Origin: Hydrangea macrophylla
Taxonomy: Eukaryota; Streptophyta; Magnoliopsida; Cornales; Hydrangeaceae
Assembly (NCBI GenBank): GCA_033977485.1
Contig: CM066994.1
Span: 49,687,155 to 49,751,154 of the forward strand
DNA length: 64,000 nucleotides
Direction of reading: 5' to 3'
Shown: positions 11,058 to 23,763 of the stretch, in pieces
How positions within the stretch are numbered: the stretch's first letter is position 1
Layout: each line of letters begins with the position of its first letter
Notes under the pieces: model-generated
What the model was told of the DNA's origin: nothing
Database searches by the model: none
What the model saw: the letters and a program-made list of their open reading frames with translations, nothing else
Made by a program: the position numbers and the translations under genes

Positions 11058-12672
11058 TATTAGGAAACTGCATTCCCAGAATCCATTGACAGTGCGTATA
11101 AGTTGGTACTGCAAAAAAATTACGTGAAAACTACAATAACCCTACAAGGGCGGAACTAGGATTACCTTAAACTGCTAAAACGGATTGCTGTAGTAGACGA
11201 ATCGAGAACACGGGCTCGATAACAGCTCACGATCTTCTACCGTATTCCTTTGCTTCCAGAATATCGAACTGAGTGTGGGCTCTTTCGAAATCCTTTATGT
11301 TTTCTGCTCTTTCCTCTTTACGTTCTATTTTCTATTCCCAGTTATAACACTCTCTTTGATTGCTGTGATGATTCAATCCCGATCACATTGATCCTACAAA
11401 GATGTGTTTGTCAGGAGGACTAAACGATCTCCGATTTACTTGAATTTTTTACAGTAGCTCCGTCTCGACGTCAGGAATGTCGTGTAAAAAATTCAACAAC
11501 TTTCAATCAGTATCGAGCAGTATGAAGTTCTTTAAGTGAGCGTTGTCCGACGCTAGCGATCTTCACTCCTATGTCTCTTGAATGCTCACAGAGACTAGGG
11601 TTTGGTGGAAACCCTTCTAGAAGAAAGCTACGAGGTCCAGGGAAGCTTAGAATGTGAAATCATGCAACCTGAGAGAAGAGCCAAGGCAGCATATATATAG
11701 GCTACGATAGGGACCATAAGAAGTCAATAAGGAATAGGCTTCCTTATGGAATTAGGAAACCCTAATTCGAACTGAATCAGATTCCTATTTCCATAAATTA
11801 TAATTCATACCACTAAAGAATTATAATTGCACTCCTACCCTTATCTCAAAAATGGAATTTGAGCTCCATGTTATTAAATTCATATTATCTCCCCACGTTA
11901 AGATTACAGATATCCATTAATTAAATATAATTACTGACAATCATATTTAATTAATCTCTTAAAATTCCTTGAGATCCTCTGCTTAACTTATCTGATATGT
12001 CGGATACAAAATCCACCTGCAGGGTTTGACATAATCAAACCTTATAAGCTTTCTCAAGGGGATATCATCACTCCCAAAATTGAGACATGGATTTCATCAT
12101 TAATTAATATCCACCACACAATTAATATTGCCACCCAATCCAACGAGATATTGACCCATTTAAGGATCTCACCCTTTTGGGGATCAAAGTGTAAATATCA
12201 AATGTACGTGTCTATAAACTAACTTAGGATTTAGAGCATAAGCACTCATAATAGCCATGAGGTATTAATTATCTTATAAGTCAGTATAAAGATAATTACC
12301 CCAAGTCGGTCCTGTTTAATACACAAAGTGTACCAGCATAGTGAGTTGAAACTGTACCGTTTCCTGCAGTCAAGACAAATCTACTACAACACCATGCTGT
12401 AGTCCTACCGATGGTGTGTCCAATCCCATCTGAGACTGTAAACCAAAATCTTACATTCTACAATATCTGGTGGTCTGATCTTCCGTGTGTAAGCCGAACT
12501 CTACACACCAAACCACCTACTATGTAGAATGAGAGACACACATGCATAATATTAAATAAATAATATAATCCAAACATTGCCCACACAGATTCTCATAAAA
12601 ATGGAATAACTGATTTTATTAAAATAAGAAATTAACTACATAAAGCATGGCTTTTAGTATACATCCCTAACA
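11058..12672 (-). repeat. E4 3' LTR (1615 bp)
   Basis: This pairs with 17901-19513. It begins TATTAGG on the plus strand where the partner has TGTTAGG, so one terminal base has mutated, and it ends CCCTAACA. On the minus strand a TATA-like run (CTATATATATGC) sits at plus 11689-11702. The purine-rich tract AAGTGGGAGAT adjoins its inner end at 12673-12685. Confidence 0.92.
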
Positions 12673-13999
12673 ATCTCCCACTTAGACTCAAAGCCATGAA
12701 GTGACACACCTCACTCCAACTAATGGCTCTACCTCCTAGGGTAAACATATATCCTGAGGTAGACTTTCTGGAATCCCTATCTGACATGAAATCAGAATCT
12801 GTGTACCCAATGGGTACAAGATTGTCTGCTTGGTAAACTAACATATAGTCTCGAGTCCTTTTCAGGTACTTGAGAATATTTTTCACCACAGTCCAATGTT
12901 CTTGCCCTGGATTAGACTGATATCTACTAACCATGCCAACAACAAAGCAGATGTCAGGTCTAGTACATAGCATAGCATACATTAGGCTTCCTACTGCCGA
13001 GGCATAAGGAACTGCCTTCATCTTCTCTATCTCATCAGGTGTCTTAGGACACTGATCCTTAGATAGAGTAATTCCATGTCTGAAGGGAAGGAATCCCTTC
13101 TTGGAATCTTGCATGCTAAACCTTGCAAGAATATTGTCGATATAAGTGCCTTGTGACAAGCCCAACATCCTATTCTTGCGATCTCGCATAAGCTTGATCC
13201 CTAGAATGTAACCGGCTTCTCCCAAGTCCTTCATATCGAATTGACTGGATAACCATACCCTTACAGAAGATAATACCCCCACATCGTTTCCGATTAGCAA
13301 GATATCATCCACATATAGTACTAAGAACACCACCACTCTTCCATCATATTTCTTGTACACACAAGATTCATCCGCACATTGATCAAAACCAAAAGACTTG
13401 ATTGCTTGATCAAAGCGGATATTCCAAGACCTAGATGCCTGCTTAAGTCCATAAATGGACTTCTTAAGCTTGCACAACATGTGTTCTTGGCCCTTTGCAA
13501 TGAACCCGTCTGGTTGCATCATATAGATGCACTCGTCAAGATTCCCATTTAGAAATGCTATCTTGACATCCATTTGCCAAATTTTATAATCGAAATGTGC
13601 AGCAATGGATAAGAGAATCCGGATAGACTTTAGCATGGCCACCGGCGAAAAGGTTTCCTCATAATCGATTCCCTCTTTTTGAGTGAACCCTTTCGCAACA
13701 AGCCTAGCTTTAAAGGTTTCCACCTTACCATCTGCTCCTCTCTTCTTCTTATAGATCCACTTGCATCCAATGGGTTTTATTTCATTGGGTGGTTCTACAA
13801 GATCCCAGACTTGATTGGAGTACATAGACTCTATTTCAGACTTTATAGCCTTTTGCCAAAGATCTATATCTTTATCTTGGAGTGCTTCATTGTAGTTACA
13901 GGGGTCGGTACCTTGTTCATCAGGGACCCGGTCATAAGACTCTCCCAAGAACATATACCGGCCAGGTTGAATAATAACCCTCCCACTACGATGAGGCAC
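12632..13999 (-). pseudogene. E4 reverse transcriptase with truncated RNase H
   Basis: A 455-codon minus-strand ORF carries copia RT landmarks in order: WKWIYKKK-like region, FKARLVAKGFTQKEGIDY, QMDVKIAFLNG, SIYGLKQASRSW and the catalytic YVDD (plus about 13310). RNase H starts normally (YTDSDFMSDRDSRKSTSGYMFTLGG as read in two halves). Directly after AISW the sequence jumps to a segment next to the polypurine tract. About 100 or more codons of RNase H are therefore deleted and the ORF runs into the LTR. The protein would be inactive for primer removal. Confidence 0.88.
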
Positions 14000-14553
14000 A
14001 ACCTGTGTCTGTGTATCACTGATATTTCATTCTGAAGATTCTGAACCAAATACACCATTATCTGCACGCTGTACTAGTTCAGGAACCTGCGTGTTAAAGT
14101 TGGTTCGGGATCTACACAAGTTTCAGTAATCCTCCCACTACGACGTGGTAATGGAATATCGATAACTCTTTCTTGTGGTGTTTCTTCTTATACTGATGGT
14201 ATCGAAGAAGTATGTGTTGGTGTCTCTTCTCTCATTTCCTCTAGAACAATACGGCTTCTGGGCTTGTGGTCCATAACATAGTCCTCTTCTAAGAATGTGG
14301 CATTGGTGCTAACAATAACCTTCTGATCCTTAGGACTATAAAACAGACCACCTTTAGTTCCTCTTGGATACCCATCAAAGAAACATACTTATGTTCTCGA
14401 TTCTAACTTTTCTGCGTTCCCTTTCAGCACATGTGCTGGACTACCCCAAATCCGAATATGCCGTAGACTAGGCTTTTGCCCAGTCCACAATTCTGTGGGA
14501 GTAGAAGGTACTGACTTAGATGGTACCAAGTTTAGAATGTATGTAGCTGTCTC

Positions 14554-15461
14554 TTATGCGTGTCCCCAAAAAGAAATTGGTAAATCCGAGTAACTCATCA
14601 TAGATCTTACCATATCCATGAGAGTCTTGTTTCTTCTTTCTGCTACACTGTTCTGCTGAGGCATACGGGGTGCAGACAATTGGGATGTAATCCCTTGCTC
14701 CAATAAGTATTCCCTAAACTCTCCCAAGAGGTACTCTCCACCACGATCAGATCGTAGTGTCTTGATACATTTACCTAGACGCTTCTCCGTTTCAGCCTTG
14801 AAGTCTTTGAATTTCTCAAAGCATTCAGACTTACGCCGCATCAAATAAATGTACCCATACCTTGAGTAGTCATCGATGAAAGTGACAAAGTACTCAAATC
14901 CCCTTCTTGCTTGGACAGTCATAGGACCACACAAATCAGTGTGAACTAGTTCCAACGGCTCTTTTGCTCTATAGCCCTTGGCCGAGAATGGCCTCTTGGT
15001 CATTTTACCTTCCAAGCAGGATTCACAAACTGGAAGTGCCTCCACTTCCAATGAGCCTAATGGCCCATTTTGAACCAGTCTTTGAATCCTTTTTAAATAA
15101 TATGACCAAGGCGTAAGTGCCAAAGATGCGTTTGGTTCATCCTCGAAGGTTCTTTTCTCTTAAATGGAAAACTATTTGTGTTATTCAATTCATTAAGTTG
15201 CAGTACAAGAGAGACAGGATTTATAATATAAATATCATCCACCAATTGACCTGAACAAATAAAACGTTTATTTTCTTTAATAACTACTATTTTATTAAAA
15301 TGAACTGAATATCCATTCTTTACTAAACTAGAAACTGAAACTAAATTCCTTCTTATAGAAGGTACAAAAAGGCAATTTCTTAATATTAAAATCCTATCTC
15401 TACCAAAACTAAGATGTAGATCTCCTACTGCAACTGCTGCTACTCTCATAGCATTTCCCAT
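14554..15461 (-). pseudogene. E4 integrase (broken)
   Basis: Two overlapping minus-strand frames: 15461-15093 gives the pre-integrase region up to HLWHLRLGHI, and 15123-14554 gives the CESCLEGK zinc-binding end plus the catalytic core. The core acidic residues are visible in ELVHTDLCGP, FIDDYSRYGY and the downstream SDRGGEY...ERRNKTL run. Integrase inserts the cDNA into the host chromosome. A frameshift near 15100 separates the halves, and the C-terminal part toward 14070 holds more stops. Confidence 0.87.
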
Positions 15462-15494
15462 ATATAGATAAACCTCTCCATCACTGAGCTGCCT

Positions 15495-16421
15495 GGTTCC
15501 CTAAAACCCCATTGCATACATGATCAGTGGCTCCCGTATCTACACACTAGGTACCGGTAGATCGGACCGCTAAACATGATTCAATAACTAGTAAATGAGA
15601 TTTAACTTGATTGTTCTGTCTGGCGAGATAAACTGGACATTGCTTCTTCCAGTGTCCTGGCTGCTTGCAAACAAAACATTTGCCTTTAGGCTTTCCCGGT
15701 TGTCCTCGTGGCCTTTGGATTGGCGGAGGACCCGCGGCCTTCTTTTGAGCCTTTTTCATTTTCTTCTTGCCTTTCGGCTTTGAAGCAGAACCTTTCTCAA
15801 ACACAAGAGCACTCCCTGACTTTCTGTTGAGACCCTCAGCTGCCTGGAGTTCTTTAAGCAGCTCCGCCAAAGTATATTTAAATTTATTCATGTTGTAATT
15901 GAGGCGGAATTGCTTAAAAGACTCTGGCAGTGACTAGAGTACGATATCGACCTGGGTTTCCCCGTCGATTGTAGCTCCAAGGATCTCTAGTTCATTAAGA
16001 AGAGATATCATCTTAAAGAACATAATCCCTAACAGGCGTCCCCTTAGCCATGGTTGTGTTCATCAAGTCTTTCATGGCAACCTGCCTAGAAGCACGACTT
16101 TGATCCCCGAACATCTCTCGGAGGCTTTCCATCATGTCATAGGCACTGGTCATTGACTGATGCTGATGTTGCAGAGCATTTGACATGGATGCCAAAATGT
16201 AACACCGCGCCATCTCATCAGCCTTGACCCATTTCTTGTGAGCCTAGGTTTCCTCAGCGGTTGCCCCCTCACCAAGTTGCTCAGGACATTCTTAAGTAAG
16301 CACAAACTTGTACTCTTCAGCAGTTAACACAATATCCAAATTCCTTTTCCAGTCTATATAGCTTGGTCCAGTAAGTTTGTTTTCTTTAAGTATAACATCA
16401 AGTGGATTGAAAGTACCCATT
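15495..16421 (-). pseudogene. E4 gag, zinc knuckle and protease (broken)
   Basis: Gag starts at the minus-strand ATG near 16421 (MGTFNPLDVILKENKLTG) and continues through 16213-16013 (MARCYILASMSNALQHQ) with stops in between. The nucleic-acid-binding knuckle CFVCKQPGHWKKQC (CX2CX4HX4C) lies at about 15690-15645 in the 15891-15547 frame. The protease active site VDTGATDH reads just downstream at about 15545-15520, after an in-frame stop. All are standard for copia gag-pol in this order. Confidence 0.83.
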
Positions 16422-17887
16422 TAAAAAGCCCGAGAATCACATAACATAAATAATTACGTTTGGGCAAAAATTTTATGGATTCGAGTTGAAAATATTGGTT
16501 CCCTCTACCATATTTGAAAGGAATCCGCCAGCAACCTGATACACCGCGTATAGTATGACTCGATGGGAAGCCATATACTATCCATCATTTGTTCAGATAG
16601 GCAATTGCCTTTTAATTTTACTATCCAGGCAATATACCTTGCCTAATAAAATTAAACTGCTGACTTGCTTTGATCCTATAAATAACAACAGTGACTAAGA
16701 TGGAGAGGATATTATTATTTATAGCTAAGTGTATACCATCACTTAATTCTAGGTCAAGAGTTCCGTGAGGAACACCTCTGATGGAGAGGTGACCCACACC
16801 AACAATCACCCAAAATATTCTTTTAAAGAAGTTTGTACTGATGATTCCATGATCAACTACATCCGATGGGGAGGATGACACTAGAGCCATCACACAAAAT
16901 TAATCATATCATCTACAAACCAGTGATGGAGACCATGGGATTTATACTTGATAAATTCCCTCTCCCACTTAGAATTTTAAAAAAAATTTGAGGGTTATAA
17001 TTTTTTTAGAAAAACTTTTAATTTAATTAATAAAAAATAACGGAATACTTGACAAGGATTAATTCATCCTTACTTGTGAAACCCACATGTGTAGATAATA
17101 AAATTATTATATTCTCATGATTTTAGAAAATAAGTACTTATGTTTTCAAATTATGGAATTAGTTTTATTTCTAAATACACATGTAGTTGTCCATCATTTT
17201 AAATTAATATAAATTAAACATGCAGCTAGACATCTGAAATAGGTCTAGGAACAATTATCCATGTTGTCCTATTCATTAAACATGAAACAATAATAATCAT
17301 TCAATCACACATAAATAAGGAAACCACAATAAAATAGGAATCCCACTATTATGGTCAAGCTGCAACTCTTGTGAAGAATTCTTCATTGAACCCGATTAGC
17401 TCTATGTCGCCACTACGCACGGGGTTGAGCTGCCTTCCAGAATAGTTTTTTGAAACTGCCTTCTGAAATTGTGTTCTGAAACTGCTTCCAGATCGCTTTC
17501 GGAAATTGCTTGTAAAATTGCTCTCACGAACCATCTTCACGGATTTACTTGAGATAAATTACATAACCCTATGCCTCCATGAAGGAGTTCACATGCTATT
17601 TATTTGCAGTAAACTAACCACGCATCAATCAAGCGTGGGATCTAATACATACAAATATTATTCCTCCATAAAGGAGTTCACATGCTATATAAAAATAGCA
17701 ATATTAACCACGAATAAACCCATCGTGAGATCCAATCACACAAAACCAGTGACCATAATAGTGGAATAAGAACGCTTCAAAATAAGGATTAGTACAGATC
17801 TACGTTCTATCCATCCATCAATGCACGAATAAGATCTGTATTATTGGACAACATGGTTGCGTCCAACCCATACGCAGAATCAACGTC
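16422..17887 (-). other. E4 untranslated leader
   Basis: About 1.45 kb lies between the primer site and gag. It is AT-rich with no convincing coding frame. Short ORFs on either strand (for example 16893-16621 minus) have no recognisable motif. A pair of related segments with GGAGTTCACATGCTAT lies at 17582-17597 and 17671-17686. Confidence 0.6.
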
Positions 17888-17899
17888 GCTCTGATACCA
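17888..17899 (-). promoter_or_regulatory. E4 primer binding site (initiator tRNA-Met)
   Basis: The minus strand reads TGGTATCAGAGC one base after the 5' LTR. This is the standard complement to the 3' end of initiator tRNA-Met and fixes the element's orientation. Confidence 0.95.
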
Positions 17900-17900
17900 C

Positions 17901-19513
17901 TGTTAGGAAACTGTGTTCCCAGAATCCATTGACAGTGCGTATAAGTTGGTACTGCAAAACAATTACGTGAAAACTACAATAACCCTACAAGGGCGGAACT
18001 AGGATTACCTTAAACTGCTAAAACGGATTGTTGTAGTAGACGAATCGAGAACACGGGCTCGATAACAGCTCACGATCTTCTACCGTATTCCTTTGCTGCC
18101 AAAATATCGAACTGAGTGTGGGCTCTTTCGAAATCCTTTATGTTTTCTGCTCTTTCCTCTTTACGTTCTATTTTCTATTCCCAGTTATAACACTCTCTTT
18201 GATTGCTGTGACGATTCAATCCCGATCACATTGATCCGACAAAGATGTGTTCGTCAGGAGGACTAAACGATCTCCAATTTACTTGAATTTTTTACAGCAG
18301 CTCCGTCTCGACGTCAGGAATGTCGTGTAAAAAATTCAGCAACTTTCAATCAGTATCGAGTAGTATGAAGTTCTTTAAGTGAGCGTTGTCCGACGCTAGC
18401 GATCTTCACTCCTATGTCTCTTGAATGCTCACAGAGACTAGGGTTTGGTGGAAACCCTTCTAGAAGAAAGCTAGGAGGTCAAGGGAAGCTTAGAATGTGA
18501 AATCATGCAACCTGAGAGAAGAGCCAAGGCAGCATATATATAGGCTACGATAGGGACCATAAGAAGTCAATAAGGAATAGGCTTCCTTATGGAATTAGGA
18601 AACCCTAATTTGAACTGAATCAGATTTCTATTTCCATAAATTATAATTTATACCACTAAAGAATTATAATTGCACTCCTACCCTTATCTCAAAAAAATAT
18701 TTCGAGCTCCATGTTATTAAATGCATATTATCTCCCCATGTTAAGATTACAGATATTCATTAATTAAATATAATTACTGAAAATTATATTTAATTCATCT
18801 CTTAAAATTCCTTGAGATCCTCTGCTTAACTTATCTGATATGTCGGATACAAAATCCACCTGCAGGGTTTGACATAATCAAAACTTATAAGCTTTCTCAA
18901 GGGGATATCATCACTCCCAAAATTGAGACATGGATTTCATCATTAATTAATATCCACCACACAATTAATATTGCCACCCAATCAATGAGATATTGACCCT
19001 TTAAGGATCTCACCCTTTTGGGGATCAAAGTGTAAATATCAAATGTACGTGTCTATAAACTAACTTAGGATTTAGAGCATAAGCACTCATAATAGCCATG
19101 AGGTATTAATTATCTTATAAGTCAGTATAAAGATAATTACCCCAAGTCGGTCCTGTTTAATACACAAAGTGTACCAGCATAGTGAGTTGAAACTGTACCA
19201 TTTCCCGCAGTCAAGACAAATCTACTACAACACCATGCTGCAGTCCTACCGATGGTGTGTCCAATCCCATCTAAGATTGTAAACCAAAATCTTACATTCT
19301 ACAATATCTGGTGGTCTGATCTTCCGTGTGTAAGCCGAACTCTACACACCAAACCACCTACTATGTAGACTGAGAGACATACATACATAATATTAAATAA
19401 ATAATATAATACAAACATTGCCCACACAGATTCTCATTAAAATGGAATAACTGATTTTATTAAAATAACAAATTAACTACATAAAGCATGGCTTTTAGTA
19501 TACATCCCTAACA
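17901..19513 (-). repeat. E4 5' LTR (1613 bp)
   Basis: Minus-strand ends are TGTTAGGG...CCTAACA. It differs from the left LTR by scattered substitutions and small indels (for example near 18690-18720), so the insertion is not recent. A TATA-like box on the minus strand lies at plus 18532-18543. Confidence 0.93.
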
Positions 19514-19518
19514 GGATA

Positions 19519-21487
19519 AGCATGAAGGTGCATTTCAAGAGTTAAAGGAAAGATTAACCTCAACACTGGTACTTGCAATACCCAAGAGTGGAGAAAGGAT
19601 TATCATCTACAGTGATGCATTGTACCAAGGACTTGGTTGTGTGCTTATGTCGGATAGAAATGTTATTGAATATGGATCAAGATAACTAAAGCCGTATGAG
19701 AAGAACTATCTGACACATGACTTGGAGTTAGTAGTGATAGTGTTTGCTCTGAAGATCTGGAAACACTACTTATATGGAGAGAAGTTTGATCTATTCTCAG
19801 ATCATAAGAGTTTAATGTACCTGTTCTCTCAGAAGGAGTTGAACATATGACAGCAGAGATGGATGGAATTACTTAAGGACTATAAGTTTTATTTGCAATA
19901 CCATCCAAGTAAAACAAATGTTGTGGCCGACGCATTGAACCGAAGACCTCATGCTTTGATTGCCACCATATTGATGCTAGAATGGCAAGCATTGGAGACC
20001 TTAGCCAAGTTCGACCTTCAGCTAGTAGAATCGAGAGAAGGACAACATTTTTTATTTCTCATTATCCAACCAACCCTCATCAGCCATATTTTGGAAGCTC
20101 AACAATTAAATGACAATTTGAAGCTATGGTTCACTAAGATGTCAGCGAAGGAATCGGAAGTGTGGAGTATTAGTTCAGATAGAGGCTTACGATGTAAGGG
20201 TAGACTTTGTGTGCCTAATTAGAATAATCTCAAAAAGGATATGTTGAAAGAAGCACACAAGTCACGAATGACTGTACACCCTAGATGTACAAAGATGTAT
20301 AAGGATTTGAAGAAGAATTGCTGGTGGGAAGGAATGAAACGAGAATTAGCTGAGTTTGTAGCCTAGTGTCTTACTTGTAAGCAAGTGAAGGTGAAACATC
20401 AAAAACCAACCAGACTTCTTCTGCTGCTACCGATTACCTAGTGGAAATGGGAACACATAACCATGGATTTTTTGATAGGTTTGCCAAGATCCCAGTAAAA
20501 CCACGACGCTATTTGGGTAATAGTCAATCGACATACCAAGACGACACATTTTATCGCCTACATCATGACGTATCTAGTAGAACGATTGAGCCAGATGTAT
20601 CTGTAGTAACTTGTATGACTACACAGTGTACGTATTTTAATCGTGTCGGATCGAGATTCACGTTTCACTATAAAGTTTTGGAAGAGTGTTCAGAAAGTGA
20701 TGGGAACATCATTGAACTTGAGTTTAGCCTTTCATCCGCAGACTAATGCTCAGACCGAATGAGTCAATCAAGTGATGGAAGATATGCTACGAGCATGTGT
20801 CATCGATTTTGATAATTCTTGGGAGACGCACCCACCTCTAATCGAGTTCGCCTACAATAAAAGCTATCATACGAGCATATGAATGGAATCGTTTGAAGCT
20901 TTGTACAGAAGACCTATTCGATCAACACTACGTTGGGCCGAAGTTGGATATACTCAACTTCTTGGGCGAAAATGGTACGAGAAACCAGCGAGAAGATCCA
21001 AGTGATGAGAGAAAATATGAAGATGGCACAGACTAGACACAAGAGCTATGCTGACAAATGACGCAAAGACTTGGAGTTTGTAGTTGAAGATCACGCACTG
21101 CTCAAAGTTAGATTCGGTCAGAAGAGAGGCAATTTATCATCGTGATTCATCGGACCATTCGAGATTTTGGAACTTATGTGAAAGGTTGCCTTTAGACTCG
21201 CATTACTGCTAGAGATGTTAGGAGTGCACAACGTTTTCCATATCAGTATGCTGAGGAAGTATGCCCACAACCCAGTGCACGAGATCAAATTCAAGGATAT
21301 TAAAGTCAACGACAACATAACATTCAACGAAGGACTAGTACGGATCTTAGACCACGAAACCAAGAAGCTTAGGAATAAAGAGATACTGTTAGTAAAGGCT
21401 CAATGGAAGAATCATGATGAAGGAGAAGCTTCATGGGAGCTAGAGGCCGAGATGCGGGAGAAGTTATCCTTTTTGATAAGTAGTGGA
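19519..21487 (+). pseudogene. E3 RNase H, integrase and chromodomain (broken)
   Basis: The plus strand continues the pol of 10130-11057. RNase H is recognisable at 19530-19940 ([27 protein letters not shown], then [10 protein letters not shown]). The integrase zinc finger follows at 20240-20390 (H...H...CLTCKQVK), then a badly broken catalytic core. The frame 21215-21490 ends with ILLVKAQWKNHDEGEASWE, a chromodomain of the chromovirus type, which in active relatives guides integration toward marked chromatin. Stops occur about every 100-200 bases outside 19863-20222 and 21215-21490. Confidence 0.85.
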
Positions 21488-22002
21488 TGATACATTACCC
21501 TGTATTTTCAAATGTATAGATATAAATGAAATTCAGTTGTTGGATGACTTAATCTTATATGTATAAGACTTTATCTTACCATTGATGTATTTAGTATCCT
21601 AATCGATTGGTCATTTTACCAATCAATTGCCAACTTTGGAGATCCAATCGATTGGAACTTTTATTAACCGATTGGTAAGTGACCGCATTAGACCACTCAA
21701 TTGCACTCTTGCCAATTGATTGCCTTCATAAATATCTGAGCCCAATCGACTTCCACTGGCGCTAATCGATTAGCCAAATGTAGAACTTGGTCTCCAAGTT
21801 AGCTCAGTGTTTTGACATGTAGCACTCATATTTTCTATATATATGCTCATATTTCGTGGTTATGGGTATTTTTCAAAAGCTTGGGAGAGAGAGAGGTGAT
21901 ATATATACACACACTCTTATATACATATATACACCCACATATGTATATACACACTCATACACACAGGCAAAGACAAGAGGAAGAAGAAAGAAGAAGGAAG
22001 AG

Positions 22003-22055
<53 letters not shown>

Positions 22056-23763
22056 TTGAAGCTTTCAAGCTCCATAGCTCACACACACATACACCTTTAA
22101 CTAGGTGAGTCCCAAGCTCCCTCGGTCTCATTAATGTGGTGTTTTACATGCTTTAAGAAGGAAAGATGTAGCAAAACACGTCTCTTGGGTCTAACATCTG
22201 GACTACTTTTTCTATGAAGAAGACGAAGTCCCAATTGATTGGGACTTTTCCCAATCGATTGCCAAGGAGCTGGACCCAATCGATTGGCACTTTGCCCAAT
22301 CATTTGACATTGTGTAACTCCCAATCGATTGCCAAAGTGTGCAATCGATTAGCATTAATTGTGATCCAATTGATTGGACTTTTTCCCGGTCGATTGTTAC
22401 TACTTCTATTCTAATCATTTGGACCTCTGCCTTAATCGATTGGAAGTTATAGAATACAGATATTTCCTGTTAGTTATTATATGAACTTTTTCGTTGTTTA
22501 AATATTGTTTCATGCCTCTTATATGTGACTATGTTATAACGAAGAGATAATGTGACCTCCGAGAATAGTATGTTTAAGAATAACTGATTAAAATTACGAC
22601 GCCAGATAATATGTCAATCATGTATCAGTTTGATATTTGTTCATTTCAATCAAAATAGTCAGGCCACAAGGGAATGTCATGTATCTGTATTAATACAATG
22701 ATAAGTAGGTTTGTTAAGTTCTGGGATTTTAACGGGAATGAGCGTTGGTCAATCATATGTCCTTAAAAGAGGTGGACTATGCATACGTTCTTAAAAGTGG
22801 TGGACCAGACCAATTAGCTCTAAGATAGCTGGTAATCCAATCAAAAATCCTTAAAAGCAGTGGACTGTTCATATGTCCTTAAAAGCTGTGGACTGGGATT
22901 ACTGGTAGACGTCGTTAAGTCATGGCAATAGAATTAATGTATCTTTGCTTGAAGCGTTATGTCCCTGACATGCGTTGGATTGTGTATATGTTCTTAAAAG
23001 CGGGGGAAGGACTGACGTGGTATCCATGACATGTGGTGGATTGTGCATATGTTCTTAAAGCGGTGGATAGAGCATTGGTGTATCCAGGAGTATTACTATT
23101 CAAGTACGTTCATCATTTAGTCGGTTATGGTAGGTTCTTCTATAATAAAGACGTCAAAATCAATTAAAGAAAGGATTGAATAAGTAAAGATGCTATTATA
23201 GAACTATATCTTATGTCCTTTCATAAACTTGTAATTACTTCATATCCTTGGTACTGCATTAGTTTTCTACTCACTCAAATTTCAATAGATTACGGCCTTT
23301 TATGCCTGCACATTTCCCATCCAGATTACACTTCCTCTGACACTGCAGGTAACAAACCCTACAATGATGGCTACTACCCAGAGGGCATTTATGCAGATGG
23401 TGGCCCCAGTGAGGACGAATATGCCAAGGAGGATCTACTATGCTGACAACTACGTTTACGCCAGTTGAAGGGTAGAATAGATTATAGTTTCTATTTCTGT
23501 TATCAGACTTTATTTACTATATTTTGTAAGTGGGCATATGCTTTCCTAAGACTTTACTTATTTTTATTTCGGATCTCGTTTTAATAATTTAGTGACGTAT
23601 CCTTATGCTTTATTATGATCAGTTTGGTTTCCATTATTGTTCTTCTTATTTATTGTTGGTTAGAATTGTGTGGTCTGAAAAATTAAGTGACTTAACCAGT
23701 CATGGCCTACAGACCCAAAAAGAAATTTCATTTTCTCTATTTTTGCAGCTCCGGGGCATGACA
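21488..23763 (+). repeat. E3 3' LTR (about 2.28 kb)
   Basis: It begins TGATACATTACCC immediately after the chromodomain frame and ends CGGGGCATGACA, before E2 integrase sequence. Inside are repeated CAATCGATTG-type palindromes (21600-21775, 22230-22445), a CA/GA microsatellite block (21900-22095) and about six copies of a TTCTTAAAAGCGGTGGA-like motif (22760-23060). With only one LTR left, the exact start rests on resemblance to the TGTAGTAACCC start of E8. Confidence 0.72.

Larger units (their letters stand above)
11058..19513 (-). mobile_element. E4: Ty1/copia element with both LTRs, inserted in E3
   Basis: The two LTRs (11058-12672 and 17901-19513) are alignable over their full length and flank a minus-strand gag-pol. 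The 5-bp duplication GGATA is present on both sides (11053-11057 and 19514-19518). The initiator-methionine primer site lies beside the right LTR and a purine-rich tract beside the left one. The inserted element splits E3 pol exactly, so it is younger than E3. Coding is broken, and the end of RNase H is missing. Confidence 0.93.
10078..23763 (+). mobile_element. E3: 5'-truncated Tekay/Del chromovirus inside E2, interrupted by E4
   Basis: After removing E4 (11058-19513) and one copy of its target duplication, the plus strand reads a continuous but degenerate chromovirus pol. RT runs 10130-11057, then RNase H, zinc-finger integrase and a C-terminal chromodomain (19519-21487), followed by a 3' LTR to 23763. 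There is no 5' LTR, gag or protease, and no target duplication could be paired, so the left junction with E2 gag near 10078 is a deletion or recombination joint. Confidence 0.82.
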
